From Leuconostoc mesenteroides subsp. mesenteroides (GTDB taxonomy: Bacteria > Bacillota > Bacilli > Lactobacillales > Lactobacillaceae): a stretch of 64,000 nt of DNA. Made by a program: the position numbers and the translations under genes. The notes beneath the pieces are model-generated. The model was given only the letters and a program-made list of their open reading frames with translations, was not told the origin of the DNA and did not search any database. Numbering within the stretch: the stretch's first letter is position 1; each line of letters opens with the position of its first letter. The stretch is from contig CP046062.1 in the NCBI GenBank assembly GCA_009676745.1, forward strand, positions 1,597,501-1,661,500, given 5' to 3'. Positions 27,686-35,838 of the stretch are shown piece after piece.

Positions 27686-27975
27686 TTGGATTTGATTAGT
27701 TTCTCATATCGTTCAACAATCACACTAACATTTTGTTGTCCTCTATAAATGGCATAACCAATGATGAAAACAATTAAAATATTGATTGTACCTAAAACTA
27801 AACCTGTACCAAATAACCAAACATTTCGATGGACAAAGAAATAAGTAAGAAGGATACTTAGACCAACAATCATTGAGAAAAAAGATTGCCAATGCTGAAG
27901 ATTTTTAATCATTTTCTGCTGATAAGAAATTTCACTTTGATATCCCTTATCCAAATTTTGTATACCCTTTGTCAT
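27682..27975 (-). CDS. two-helix membrane protein at the end of the PTS operon
   Basis: Not recognised. It is 97 residues with a polar, Gln/Lys-rich N-terminus, two membrane segments (about 32-50 and 56-76: SFFSMIVGLSILLTYFF and LFGTGLVLGTINILIVFIIG) and a short charged C-terminus. It begins 21 bp after the IID gene and shares its terminator, so it belongs to the operon. A structural or regulatory accessory role for the permease is possible but unproven. Confidence 0.75.
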   Translation of the reverse strand: MTKGIQNLDKGYQSEISYQQKMIKNLQHWQSFFSMIVGLSILLTYFFVHRNVWLFGTGLVLGTINILIVFIIGYAIYRGQQNVSVIVERYEKLIKSK

Positions 27976-27996
27976 AATAAATACCTTCTTTGTTTC

Positions 27997-28866
27997 TTAA
28001 TAACTTAGTCCCGGATTGAAGAATCCAACTAGCACACCGATCAAAGCAATAACCACCAAAATGAGCATCACTCGAATAGGTGAAATATTTTTCTTAGCCA
28101 TTAACCACCAACAAAGTACAATAAACAAAGCAGTCAATAACCCTGGATAAACCGAATCCAATTTGTCTTGCAAAACTAAGTACGCTTTTCCAGAAGAGTT
28201 GGTTAACTTAAAGGATGTTTTTACAGTTACCCAGGTGGCAGCAACACCACCGACAACCATACCACCGACTGTCGCAATTGCTTTACGAATCGCCTTTCCT
28301 TGCGCACCAACTAAAATCCCTACTGCCTTATCTCCTAATTCATAACCTTTGAAGTAGGCAAAACGCATACCAAAGTAACCGAGTAAGTTCCAAACAATAA
28401 TATAGAATATTGCACCCAGTGGTGATCCGCCATCGGACATCCCCAAAGCAATCCCAAGAATAACTGGTATTAATGTACCAACAACCAACGAATCACCAAT
28501 TCCTGCAATTGGCCCCATTAGACCAGCGCGCAACCCATTAATTGTTGTATCATCAACATTACCATGATTAGCTCTTGCTTCTTCCAAGCTAGCTGTAACA
28601 CCGACTATAACGGTACCTAGCTGTGGCTCTGTATTGAAAAAAGCCGTGTAGGTTTTCATTGCCTTTTCTTGGTCTTCCTTATTGTCATACAATTCTTCCA
28701 CAATAGGTAACATTGAAGTCAAATAACCAAATGTTTGCATATGTTCTTGAGAGAACGCTGTAAGATGGCCGTAAAACCAGTAATGAAACGACTTGTTTAA
28801 AGTTTTACGAGAGATTTTCTTTTTTTCTAAGTTATCCATCTTAAATATCCTCGTCTTCCTCATCAT
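27997..28866 (-). CDS. PTS mannose/fructose/sorbose family, IID component
   Basis: Membrane component of a mannose-class phosphotransferase permease, 289 residues. The IID pattern includes FHYWFYGHLTAFSQEHMQTFGY near the start, TTINGLRAGLMGPIAGIGDSLVVGTLIP in the middle, and a hydrophobic C-terminus. It overlaps the IIC gene by 26 bp if the start at 28866 is used; an internal ATG at 28836 (MDNLEKKKI) is an alternative. Sugar specificity cannot be read from sequence. Confidence 0.93.
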   Translation of the reverse strand: MMRKTRIFKMDNLEKKKISRKTLNKSFHYWFYGHLTAFSQEHMQTFGYLTSMLPIVEELYDNKEDQEKAMKTYTAFFNTEPQLGTVIVGVTASLEEARANHGNVDDTTINGLRAGLMGPIAGIGDSLVVGTLIPVILGIALGMSDGGSPLGAIFYIIVWNLLGYFGMRFAYFKGYELGDKAVGILVGAQGKAIRKAIATVGGMVVGGVAATWVTVKTSFKLTNSSGKAYLVLQDKLDSVYPGLLTALFIVLCWWLMAKKNISPIRVMLILVVIALIGVLVGFFNPGLSY

Positions 28867-29704
28867 CGGCTATCATACTCGTATTTGATACCGGAGATGC
28901 AACTTGTCGATTGGTGCTGATTGCCATGTCTAACTTGTATGAAATCATGGCAAAAATTAATGAAACAACTGTCACTGAAACCAAGTTCAAACCTAATGAA
29001 GCAGCAAACGTAAATCCTACGAAAAACGGAATGAAATCAAGTGGACTATCTACTATTTGCTTCAACAAAATTGCGATACCTACACAGGGGAGTAAAGCAC
29101 CAACTGTAAACAAGGTTTTCATTGGAATACCATCCATTGGTAATGCTGTTTTCAATGCAGTAACAGCACTAGACCCAAAATGTGTCATGAATAGTGTTGG
29201 AATAAATGAGAAGAAAAAGTGTGAAATCCATGGAAGTCCCCAATCCACAAGATATAATTTCTTAAATTGCCCTTTTTCAACAGCTCGCCATCCAATATGT
29301 TGCCAAACCAAGTTCATAGTTGCTGTTCCGTAGAACAAAACCGTACCAACAGTTCCAACTAAAGTACCCATTGATTTAGCTAAATCAGCAGCATTCCCTG
29401 ATGTTGCTGATAATCCTTGCGCATGAATAGCAACCATTGCTAATGGTATACCGATGTAAGAGACTGCCCGAAGATCTGCTGAAACAGTTCCTCCAGGAGT
29501 AACCAATGCGATATAGACTAACTGCATCGCAACACCAGCAGCGATACCTGTTTTCAGATCTCCCAAAACCAATCCACAGACTAAGCCACCCACTAACGGA
29601 CGCCCTAGAGTATAATTTCCAATTGTAGATCCTGCCATACCTGGCATGGAAGACAAACTTGCAAAAATACCTAAAATACTTGCTTGCACCCAACTAATTG
29701 TCAT
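28841..29704 (-). CDS. PTS mannose/fructose/sorbose family, IIC component
   Basis: Multispanning permease subunit of 287 residues. It starts WVQASILGIFASLSSMPGMAG and continues GRPLVGGLVCGLVLGDLKTGI, the family signature. Loops rich in Gly and Pro separate the helices, and the C-terminal tail is acidic (IADDEEDEDI). It works with IID as the membrane channel while IIA and IIB carry phosphate. It is preceded by IIB in the operon. Confidence 0.93.
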   Translation of the reverse strand: MTISWVQASILGIFASLSSMPGMAGSTIGNYTLGRPLVGGLVCGLVLGDLKTGIAAGVAMQLVYIALVTPGGTVSADLRAVSYIGIPLAMVAIHAQGLSATSGNAADLAKSMGTLVGTVGTVLFYGTATMNLVWQHIGWRAVEKGQFKKLYLVDWGLPWISHFFFSFIPTLFMTHFGSSAVTALKTALPMDGIPMKTLFTVGALLPCVGIAILLKQIVDSPLDFIPFFVGFTFAASLGLNLVSVTVVSLIFAMISYKLDMAISTNRQVASPVSNTSMIADDEEDEDI

Positions 29705-29729
29705 ATTTCTAACCTCTTTTTATGTTAGA

Positions 29730-30224
29730 CTACAGATCAAATTTCCCTCTAAAGGCATCCCAATAGCCAATCGATACATCCGGTAACAATTGAAATTTAA
29801 CTCGGTATCCTTTTGCTTGAATATCATCAAATGCTCTAGCTTCCTCAGATGTAATAGACTGATTATTTCCTAGTTTCACTGCGTTTGGCCGATCATTAGC
29901 TGGACCAACAATCACTGTTTTTACATCGTCAGGTTTAAAGCCAAAATCAACCAAAATTTTTTTCATATCCTGAGGTGTTTTCGTAATTAGAAAATATTGT
30001 CTATCGGAATCCAAAACTTGCTGTGCTTTTGCTTGAAAATGGTCTAGTGTCCAAACAAACGTTTTCTTTTCTGAGGCACTTTTGAATGCATCCTTTAGAA
30101 TAGGATTTGTGGCTGCCGCATCATTAACCGCTATCAAGCCATCACACGGATATTCTTTAGCCCATCGAGTCACGGTTTGTCCGTGAATAATTCTATCATC
30201 AATACGTACAAATGAAATACTCAT
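29730..30224 (-). CDS. PTS mannose/fructose/sorbose family, IIB component
   Basis: Cytoplasmic phosphocarrier of 164 residues. The active-site histidine is in RIDDRIIHGQTVTRW (near residue 14), which receives phosphate from IIA and passes it to the incoming sugar. VIVGPANDRPNAVKLGNN and the C-terminal LLPDVSIGYWDAFRGKFDL agree with the family. Confidence 0.95.
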   Translation of the reverse strand: MSISFVRIDDRIIHGQTVTRWAKEYPCDGLIAVNDAAATNPILKDAFKSASEKKTFVWTLDHFQAKAQQVLDSDRQYFLITKTPQDMKKILVDFGFKPDDVKTVIVGPANDRPNAVKLGNNQSITSEEARAFDDIQAKGYRVKFQLLPDVSIGYWDAFRGKFDL

Positions 30225-30239
30225 AATTAGTTTGTCCTT

Positions 30240-30671
30240 TCAAATCTCATCATCGTCCTCTAAATCATCATTGATCTCAAATTGTTTTAAAGCAGAAGTA
30301 CCTTCACGCAATACACTGCTAATTAGTTCGTCTTTACTGGAACTATCTTTCAAGATGGCAGCATTGAGTGCCATTGGAAAATTCATCCCACCAAGTACAA
30401 TTGCTTTTTGTAACCTATTTTCTTGGTTTAACACGTTCACAACTGTAGTCAGTGGACTACCGCCGATCATGTCCCCAAGAATAAGCAATTCTGAATTTTG
30501 TTCAAGTGTTGATAATAAAGATTTGAAACGATTTTCAAAATGATCTGTATCTTCACCCGATTGGAGCCCTATTGCTTTCACGGTTTCAATTCCATCACCA
30601 ACAAACATTCCCAGAGCGTCCTTAAGCCCCTCCGAGAACTGGCCATGGCTAACCAAAATAAGATAGTTCAT
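30240..30671 (-). CDS. PTS mannose/fructose/sorbose family, IIA component
   Basis: Phosphocarrier of 143 residues with the active histidine in LILVSHGQFSEGL (near residue 9) and LILGDMIGGSPLTTVVNVL further on. The ATG at 30671 is preferred because GGGAGA lies just upstream. It is the first gene of the operon IIA-IIB-IIC-IID-small membrane protein. A cre-like site lies 70 bp upstream, so catabolite repression by CcpA is likely. No dedicated regulator gene is adjacent except the TetR gene further upstream. Confidence 0.94.
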   Translation of the reverse strand: MNYLILVSHGQFSEGLKDALGMFVGDGIETVKAIGLQSGEDTDHFENRFKSLLSTLEQNSELLILGDMIGGSPLTTVVNVLNQENRLQKAIVLGGMNFPMALNAAILKDSSSKDELISSVLREGTSALKQFEINDDLEDDDEI

Positions 30672-30741
30672 TCTTTTCTCCCATCTTTCATAAACGGAAT
30701 GTTGTTTCATTTGTTACTATGAAACTCTTTTTCAGGTATTA

Positions 30742-30755
30742 TGTAAGCGCTTGCA
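30742..30755. promoter_or_regulatory. cre-like site (CcpA) upstream of the PTS operon
   Basis: TGTAAGCGCTTGCA matches the cre consensus TGWAANCGNTNWCA at 13 of 14 positions. It sits about 70-85 bp before the IIA start, a position suited to repression. Confidence 0.7.
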
Positions 30756-30853
30756 TATCCTAAATATTATTCTACTCTTACTATCGATAAAATACAATAA
30801 TAAATAACAATATTATATGAAGTCTCTCATAACTAAAAAACCATAGCACTTTG

Positions 30854-31429
30854 CTATGGTTCGTCATGTATTTCCTTTAAAGATGCAGACATCTCGAGTA
30901 TTTTCTTTCTGATATTTTCCACAAATAAAAGCGTTTCATCATCAATACCATTTTCAAATGTCCAGTTAAGCGTGTCAAAAACAATACTAGCACCAAATTT
31001 TGCAATCAATTCGTTATACTTCAAAGATGATTTTTCACTAAGATATTTCAACCAATGCTGATATAATGTATCCTCAAATTTTTGTTTTAAATTAAATTCC
31101 GGTTCATTGATTGTAAATAAAGCTTGAATAATCTGTTTGTTGTTGACTAATTCATTGTAGAAATGTGTAATCGTCTCTTCAAATTGCCCAGAAATGAGTC
31201 CCTCAACTCTTTTATCGACAATATGTTCAAAGACTGTAAACTGTGTTTCGACAAGCTGATTCAAGAGATCATATTTATCTAAATAGTGCAGATAAAATGT
31301 TGATCGACTCGTCATAGCTTGCTTACAAATTTGTTCCACAGTTATTGATTTGAAACTTTGTTCATTCAGTAAGCTAATAAAAGCCATTTCAATGTTTTTT
31401 TTCGTTTTTATTTTTCTAATATCCGCCAT
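30854..31429 (-). CDS. TetR/AcrR family transcriptional regulator
   Basis: DNA-binding regulator of 191 residues. The N-terminal helix-turn-helix is clear: KTKKNIEMAFISLLNEQSFK, then SITVEQICKQAMTSRSTFYLHYLDKYDLL (about 10-55). The C-terminal helical domain is not related to a known ligand class that I recognise. The ATG at 31429 follows GGA and gives the usual TetR N-terminus; an upstream TTG at 31468 is less likely. It is divergent from an alpha/beta hydrolase, with a perfect palindrome between them, so it probably represses itself and the hydrolase. Confidence 0.9.
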   Translation of the reverse strand: MADIRKIKTKKNIEMAFISLLNEQSFKSITVEQICKQAMTSRSTFYLHYLDKYDLLNQLVETQFTVFEHIVDKRVEGLISGQFEETITHFYNELVNNKQIIQALFTINEPEFNLKQKFEDTLYQHWLKYLSEKSSLKYNELIAKFGASIVFDTLNWTFENGIDDETLLFVENIRKKILEMSASLKEIHDEP

Positions 31430-31471
31430 ACAAAGTAATCCTTTTCTGTCCATAACTAGACAGGCCAAATC

Positions 31472-31495
31472 ATAACGTCCATTTCTGGACGTTAT
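31472..31495. promoter_or_regulatory. 24-bp perfect palindrome, probable TetR-family operator
   Basis: ATAACGTCCA, a 4-nt centre (TTTC) and TGGACGTTAT: two perfect 10-bp arms in the divergent intergenic region. It lies 16 bp upstream of the hydrolase -35 and just ahead of the regulator start. Size and symmetry fit a TetR-type operator. Binding is an inference. Confidence 0.75.
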
Positions 31496-31511
31496 TCACA
31501 TCAACTGATAA

Positions 31512-31540
31512 TTGTTCGACCTTATTTTACTAATTATAAT
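31512..31540 (+). promoter_or_regulatory. promoter of the alpha/beta hydrolase gene
   Basis: TTGTTC (31512-31517), 17-bp spacer, TATAAT (31535-31540), 31 bp before the start codon. Confidence 0.8.
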
Positions 31541-31571
31541 GAGTTTAGTAAATAAAGAAAGAGGTACTACT

Positions 31572-32708
31572 ATGTTTTATGAATATATCAAAAACAACCC
31601 ACAATGGAATTTGCAAATCAATCGTCAACTTGAAGGAATCAAAGAGAGTCCAAAAGTAAAAGATGATTTAAAAATAATTATACCTAAACTAACAAATGAT
31701 GTTTCTTGGTACGAAACCTGGTTCTCATTCGGTGAGTTACGTGAAAAGAGAGAAGATTATGCTCTTGCCTGTGCTTATTTTGGTCTTGCGCAGTTTTACT
31801 TAAACCAAGATAACGATAATAAGCAAAAAGTTGTTCATCAATATTTAAATAATTTTTACCGTGCACATACTGAAATCGATTATGAAAGCTATCAAGTACC
31901 GTATCAAGAATCTTTTTTACCTGCCATAAAAGTCAATATAAATCCTACAGCTACTAAAACTTTGATTATCATCAATGGTTTTGATAGTTTTATGGAAGAA
32001 ATATTGGTTGCGGTTAATTTCTTTAAGGAAACCGATTATAATGTGATTTTGTTTGACGGACCAGGTCAAGGACGAGCTTTAATTGATAACAACATCAAGT
32101 TTACACCATATTTTGAAGATCCTGTCAGTGCAGTTATTGATTATTTTAATTTAGATGAAGTTGATGCAATGGGTGTTTCATGGGGTGGTTATTTCGTCAT
32201 TCGTGCTGCTGCCTACGAAAAAAGAATCAAGAACGTTGTTTGTTATGATTTCTTTTATGATGGATTGAATACTTTTTTGAAAGATTTTTCAAAGGACACA
32301 CGAAAGCATATTCGTCAATTATTACAAAATAACGATGTTGAAAAAACAAACCAACTAATCCCTACTTTGATTAATTCTGATGCTAACTTAAACTTTCTTT
32401 TTACAAAGGGTTATGAAAACACTGGTACTGATACCCCTTACGCACTGTTAAAAGAGATTGAAAAACATACCGTCAAAGGAATCGGACATTTAGTGGATCA
32501 AAACGTATTGTTACTTGCTGGAAAGGATGATCAATATGTTCCTTTTAGTGACCTGGTGTTAGAACAACAAGAATTAATAAACACAAAATCACTTGAAACT
32601 AAAATTTTCACTAAAGAAACTGGTGGTGAACAACATTGTCAAGCGGGAAGATATGATTTAGCTTTAGTTGCCATTCAAAAATTTTTAGCCGCACACAGTG
32701 AAGATTAA
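31572..32708 (+). CDS. alpha/beta hydrolase (FrsA/dipeptidyl-peptidase-like)
   Basis: Protein of 378 residues. An N-terminal helical region (about 1-105) precedes an alpha/beta hydrolase core. LIIINGFDSFMEE forms the oxyanion side, the nucleophile elbow is MGVSWGGYFVIRAA (Ser near 205), an acid residue lies in LLAGKDDQYVPF, and the late histidine in GGEQHCQAGRYD completes a triad. The layout resembles FrsA/YqiA-like esterases and 2,6-dihydroxypseudooxynicotine-hydrolase-type proteins; the substrate is unknown. AGAGG precedes the ATG at 31572; an upstream in-frame start overlaps the promoter and is rejected. Confidence 0.88.
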   Translation: MFYEYIKNNPQWNLQINRQLEGIKESPKVKDDLKIIIPKLTNDVSWYETWFSFGELREKREDYALACAYFGLAQFYLNQDNDNKQKVVHQYLNNFYRAHTEIDYESYQVPYQESFLPAIKVNINPTATKTLIIINGFDSFMEEILVAVNFFKETDYNVILFDGPGQGRALIDNNIKFTPYFEDPVSAVIDYFNLDEVDAMGVSWGGYFVIRAAAYEKRIKNVVCYDFFYDGLNTFLKDFSKDTRKHIRQLLQNNDVEKTNQLIPTLINSDANLNFLFTKGYENTGTDTPYALLKEIEKHTVKGIGHLVDQNVLLLAGKDDQYVPFSDLVLEQQELINTKSLETKIFTKETGGEQHCQAGRYDLALVAIQKFLAAHSED

Positions 32709-32763
32709 AGTACCTTGATATGAACCTATGGTATAATGAGAACTTCAGAAGGAGTTTAAAAAC

Positions 32764-32907
32764 ATGGGACGATATCAAATTGACTTTAAACAGAAACAGG
32801 CTAATGCTAAGTATAAGTCTAATCAACAAACGCAAGCTACTAAAGCCGAAAAAGTTGCCGCTATTAAGTCAGCCTTACTTTCACAAGCAAAAAAACAAGA
32901 TAAGTAA
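32764..32907 (+). CDS. small basic protein, 47 residues
   Basis: Begins MGRYQIDFKQKQANAKYKS and ends LLSQAKKQDK, strongly basic and Gln-rich, without membrane segments. GGAG lies 10 nt before the ATG. An extended -10 (TGGTATAAT, ending at 32737) precedes it and a good terminator overlaps its stop codon, so it looks like a complete monocistronic gene. I do not recognise the family; nucleic-acid binding is possible from charge only. Confidence 0.75.
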   Translation: MGRYQIDFKQKQANAKYKSNQQTQATKAEKVAAIKSALLSQAKKQDK

Positions 32908-32922
32908 TTATCTTGTTTTTTT
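32896..32922 (+). terminator. terminator of the 47-residue gene
   Basis: CAAGATAA / TTATCTTG with a 4-nt loop, followed by T7. The stem includes the stop codon. Confidence 0.85.
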
Positions 32923-32946
32923 GTTTGTTCGGAAAAAATAGATTAA

Positions 32947-33813
32947 TCAACCAAAGGTTCGCACACTTTCAATAATTTCCTCGGGATAACTAATTAATTT
33001 TGCACCTAATTTTAATAACTCATTTGTTCCCCGAGAATTTTCAGAGAAAATAGGACCAGGTACAGATAGGACTTCTCTGTTATTTTGTAACGCGTAGTTA
33101 GCAGTTATTAAACTACCAGATTTTATTTGGGCTTCAATAACTAATGTAGCTGATGATAATCCTGCTATAATACGATTTCTTGCAGGAAAATGAGATTTTT
33201 GTGGTCCAACGTCGTGTGTATATTCACTCAAAACAATGCCATATTGTGCAACTTGTTGCTGTAGTAATTTATTCCTTGCTGGATAAGCAACGTTCAACCC
33301 CGTACCTATAACTGCTATAGGCACACCTTGATTGGCAAATGTAACTTGGTGAGCCATTACATCGATACCTTTAGCTAGTCCTGAAACAATAGCCGTTCCC
33401 CTATTTATTACATTTGGCAATAGTGATCGTAAGCATGACAATCCGTAGGAAGTAGCAGTTCTCGTGCCAACTACCGCTAAGTTAGGTAATTTCAGTGCAC
33501 TTACATTACCTTCGTAAAAAAGAATTAATGGTGGGTCAAAGATTTCTTTAAGTTGTATCGGATAGCAGTCATCAAAATAAGTAAAATAGCTTTCCTGACT
33601 TGCTGCTGCTTGCTGACAAGCTGCTATATATGTATCTTTTATTTTATTAACATGTTGTGGTAAGGGTCTGACTACCGCCAGTACAGTTTCAATATTCCAA
33701 GGATAACTCTCCGTTATCAAATGATTATCAATCACTTCAATGATTCTTTTTTCTCCAGCATAACCAATACCTGAAGTTAAATGTAAACCTAATAAAAATT
33801 TTTTTAAAATCAT
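32947..33813 (-). CDS. dprA: DNA-processing protein DprA (Smf)
   Basis: Loads RecA on incoming single-stranded DNA during transformation. It has 288 residues. An N-terminal SAM-like region is followed by the Rossmann-like DprA domain: LAVVGTRTATSYGLSCLRSL, IVSGLAKGIDVMAHQ, GTGLNVAYPARN and SGSLITANYALQNNREVLSVPG. The ATG at 33813 is chosen because AAGAGGA lies 8 nt upstream. Whether the strain is competent cannot be judged from this window. Confidence 0.95.
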   Translation of the reverse strand: MILKKFLLGLHLTSGIGYAGEKRIIEVIDNHLITESYPWNIETVLAVVRPLPQHVNKIKDTYIAACQQAAASQESYFTYFDDCYPIQLKEIFDPPLILFYEGNVSALKLPNLAVVGTRTATSYGLSCLRSLLPNVINRGTAIVSGLAKGIDVMAHQVTFANQGVPIAVIGTGLNVAYPARNKLLQQQVAQYGIVLSEYTHDVGPQKSHFPARNRIIAGLSSATLVIEAQIKSGSLITANYALQNNREVLSVPGPIFSENSRGTNELLKLGAKLISYPEEIIESVRTFG

Positions 33814-33867
33814 ATTATTTTCCTCTTGAAATAATACGAATCCCAAAAAGAAAAAGCTTATGATTTA

Positions 33868-35745
33868 TCACAAGCCCTCCACAATTTCACTTAAATATTC
33901 CCAGCGATTCATTTTTTCTTCCAAAGTTTCATTTAATGAATCTAACTCTTTTTGTAAATCGCCTAATAAGACATAATTTGTACCATTTTGAGCCATTTCT
34001 TCGGGAATTTCAGAAATTCTTTGTTCAACTGAAGCTATATCATCTTCAATGGTTTGCCACTCTTTCTTTTCATTGTATGTTAACTTCTTTTTTTGTGGCT
34101 TCTTATTGATAACTATTTTTTCTTCTTTTTGTGCTGGTACTGCTTTCGCTAAGTCACTCGCCAGATAGTCACTGAACAAGCCATCAAAACGTTTAACAAC
34201 ACCATCCCCCTCAAACATGTATAGTTGATTAGCAACTTTATCCAAAAAATAACGGTCATGGGAAACGGTAATCACGGCCCCATCAAAACGAGACAGAAAA
34301 TCTTCTAGAACAGTTAATGTGCCAATATCAAGATCATTCGTCGGCTCATCAAGTAAAAGCACATTAGGTTGTTGAAGTAGTAGTTTCAATAAGTACAATC
34401 GCCTTTTTTCACCACCAGACAACTGTCGAATTAATGTGCCATGCATAAATGGTGGAAATAGAAACTGCTCCAATAAATCTGAAACACTAATTTGATTGCC
34501 ATCTTTGTCTTTTACAGTAGTTGCAACATCTGACAGATAGCCAATCACACGCTTATCATCAGGAATCTCTTCAGTAACCTGTGTATAATAGGCCATCTTT
34601 ACAGTTTCACCTAATTCAATGATTCCGCTAGTTAATGGCACTCTTCCAGCTATTGCATTCAAAAAAGTAGACTTTCCTGCACCATTAGCACCTGTGATAC
34701 CAATACGATCACCTGAAGAAACTCGTAAATTGAAATGATCTAAAATTCTTTTATCGTCGAATTGGATGACGGCATCTTCAATGACAATAACCTTTTTTCC
34801 TAAACGTTGCTGTCCCAGATTAACAGATACATCTTCATCAAGCTGTAAAGTACCGATATTAGCTTCTAGCTCAGCAAATGCGTTTTCCCTACCTTTTTGT
34901 TTGGTTGTTCGTGCACGAGCGGACTTACGCATCCATGCTAGCTCTTGTTTGTATAGTTGCTGTTGCTTATGTTCAGCAACCTTTCCTTGTTCAATACGCT
35001 GAGATTTTCCGCTCATATAATCCTGATAATTACCTTGATATTCATACAAATCACCAAATGATAATTCGAATATCCTTGTTGTAACAGCATCCAAAAAATA
35101 ACGATCATGAGTAACAACTAAAACTGCCCCCTTATAGGCAGCTAAATATTTTTCTAACCAAGCAATAGAATCAAAATCTAAGTGGTTAGTAGGCTCATCC
35201 AATATCAATAAATCTGGTTCTTGAATTAAAACTTGGGCTAATCCGACTCTTTTTCGTTGTCCTCCTGAAAGTTCACTCACTTTTTTATGCAGCTCTGGCA
35301 TATGTAACTGCGTTAAAATTGTTTTTACCTGAGATTCTGTTGTCCAAGCATCATCTCGGTCCATAGCATTTTGGGCTTTTTCAAAGTTTTGGGCAACTTT
35401 TTCATCTGTCGGCTGTTCCCCATATTTTCGCAAAGCATTTTCATACTGCCTTATCGTCTGGAATACTGGTTGATCACCAGAGAAAATTGCATCCATTAAT
35501 AAGAAGTGATCATCTAAATACGGGTCTTGTGTCAGATATCCAATTGTGTAATCATTTTGTTTCGTGATTGATCCAGCATCAGCTGGTTTTTTTTCAGAAA
35601 TGGCATTCAGAAGAGAAGTCTTTCCACTACCATTTACACCAATTAAACCAATTCGATCACCTTCCGTAACCAGAAATGAAATATCATTGAAAAGAACCTT
35701 TTCGCCGTATGTACTTTTTAAATTGTCTACTCTAAATTGTTTCAT
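33868..35745 (-). CDS. ABC-F family ATPase (Uup-like)
   Basis: Soluble tandem ATPase of 625 residues acting on ribosomes. The first ABC domain has Walker A GVNGSGKTS (near 36), LSGGQRKRVGLAQVL and LLILDEPTNHLDF. A linker rich in Lys and Gln follows. The second domain has GANGAGKST (near 358), LSGGEKRRLYLLKLL and VLLLDEPTNDLD. A C-terminal coiled coil (about 545-620) is typical of the Uup group. No membrane segments. There is no ribosome site, and a minus-strand TATAAT (35757-35752) ends 6 nt before the ATG, so the message is probably leaderless. Confidence 0.93.
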   Translation of the reverse strand: MKQFRVDNLKSTYGEKVLFNDISFLVTEGDRIGLIGVNGSGKTSLLNAISEKKPADAGSITKQNDYTIGYLTQDPYLDDHFLLMDAIFSGDQPVFQTIRQYENALRKYGEQPTDEKVAQNFEKAQNAMDRDDAWTTESQVKTILTQLHMPELHKKVSELSGGQRKRVGLAQVLIQEPDLLILDEPTNHLDFDSIAWLEKYLAAYKGAVLVVTHDRYFLDAVTTRIFELSFGDLYEYQGNYQDYMSGKSQRIEQGKVAEHKQQQLYKQELAWMRKSARARTTKQKGRENAFAELEANIGTLQLDEDVSVNLGQQRLGKKVIVIEDAVIQFDDKRILDHFNLRVSSGDRIGITGANGAGKSTFLNAIAGRVPLTSGIIELGETVKMAYYTQVTEEIPDDKRVIGYLSDVATTVKDKDGNQISVSDLLEQFLFPPFMHGTLIRQLSGGEKRRLYLLKLLLQQPNVLLLDEPTNDLDIGTLTVLEDFLSRFDGAVITVSHDRYFLDKVANQLYMFEGDGVVKRFDGLFSDYLASDLAKAVPAQKEEKIVINKKPQKKKLTYNEKKEWQTIEDDIASVEQRISEIPEEMAQNGTNYVLLGDLQKELDSLNETLEEKMNRWEYLSEIVEGL

Positions 35746-35771
35746 AATACTATTATAACCATTATTGGGGG

Positions 35772-35800
35772 TTTATATATCAATAAGTTTTAGATATAAT
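35772..35800 (+). promoter_or_regulatory. pyrD promoter
   Basis: TTTATA (35772-35777), 17-bp spacer, TATAAT (35795-35800). The -35 is weak and the -10 perfect. No PyrR-like element follows it. Confidence 0.65.
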
Positions 35801-35838
35801 AAGATAACCATTTTAAGGTAACAGAAAGGATTATTTTC

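Noticed and set aside
28911..29333. 140-codon plus-strand open frame
   Set aside because: Antisense to the PTS IIC gene; no ribosome site and no family resemblance.
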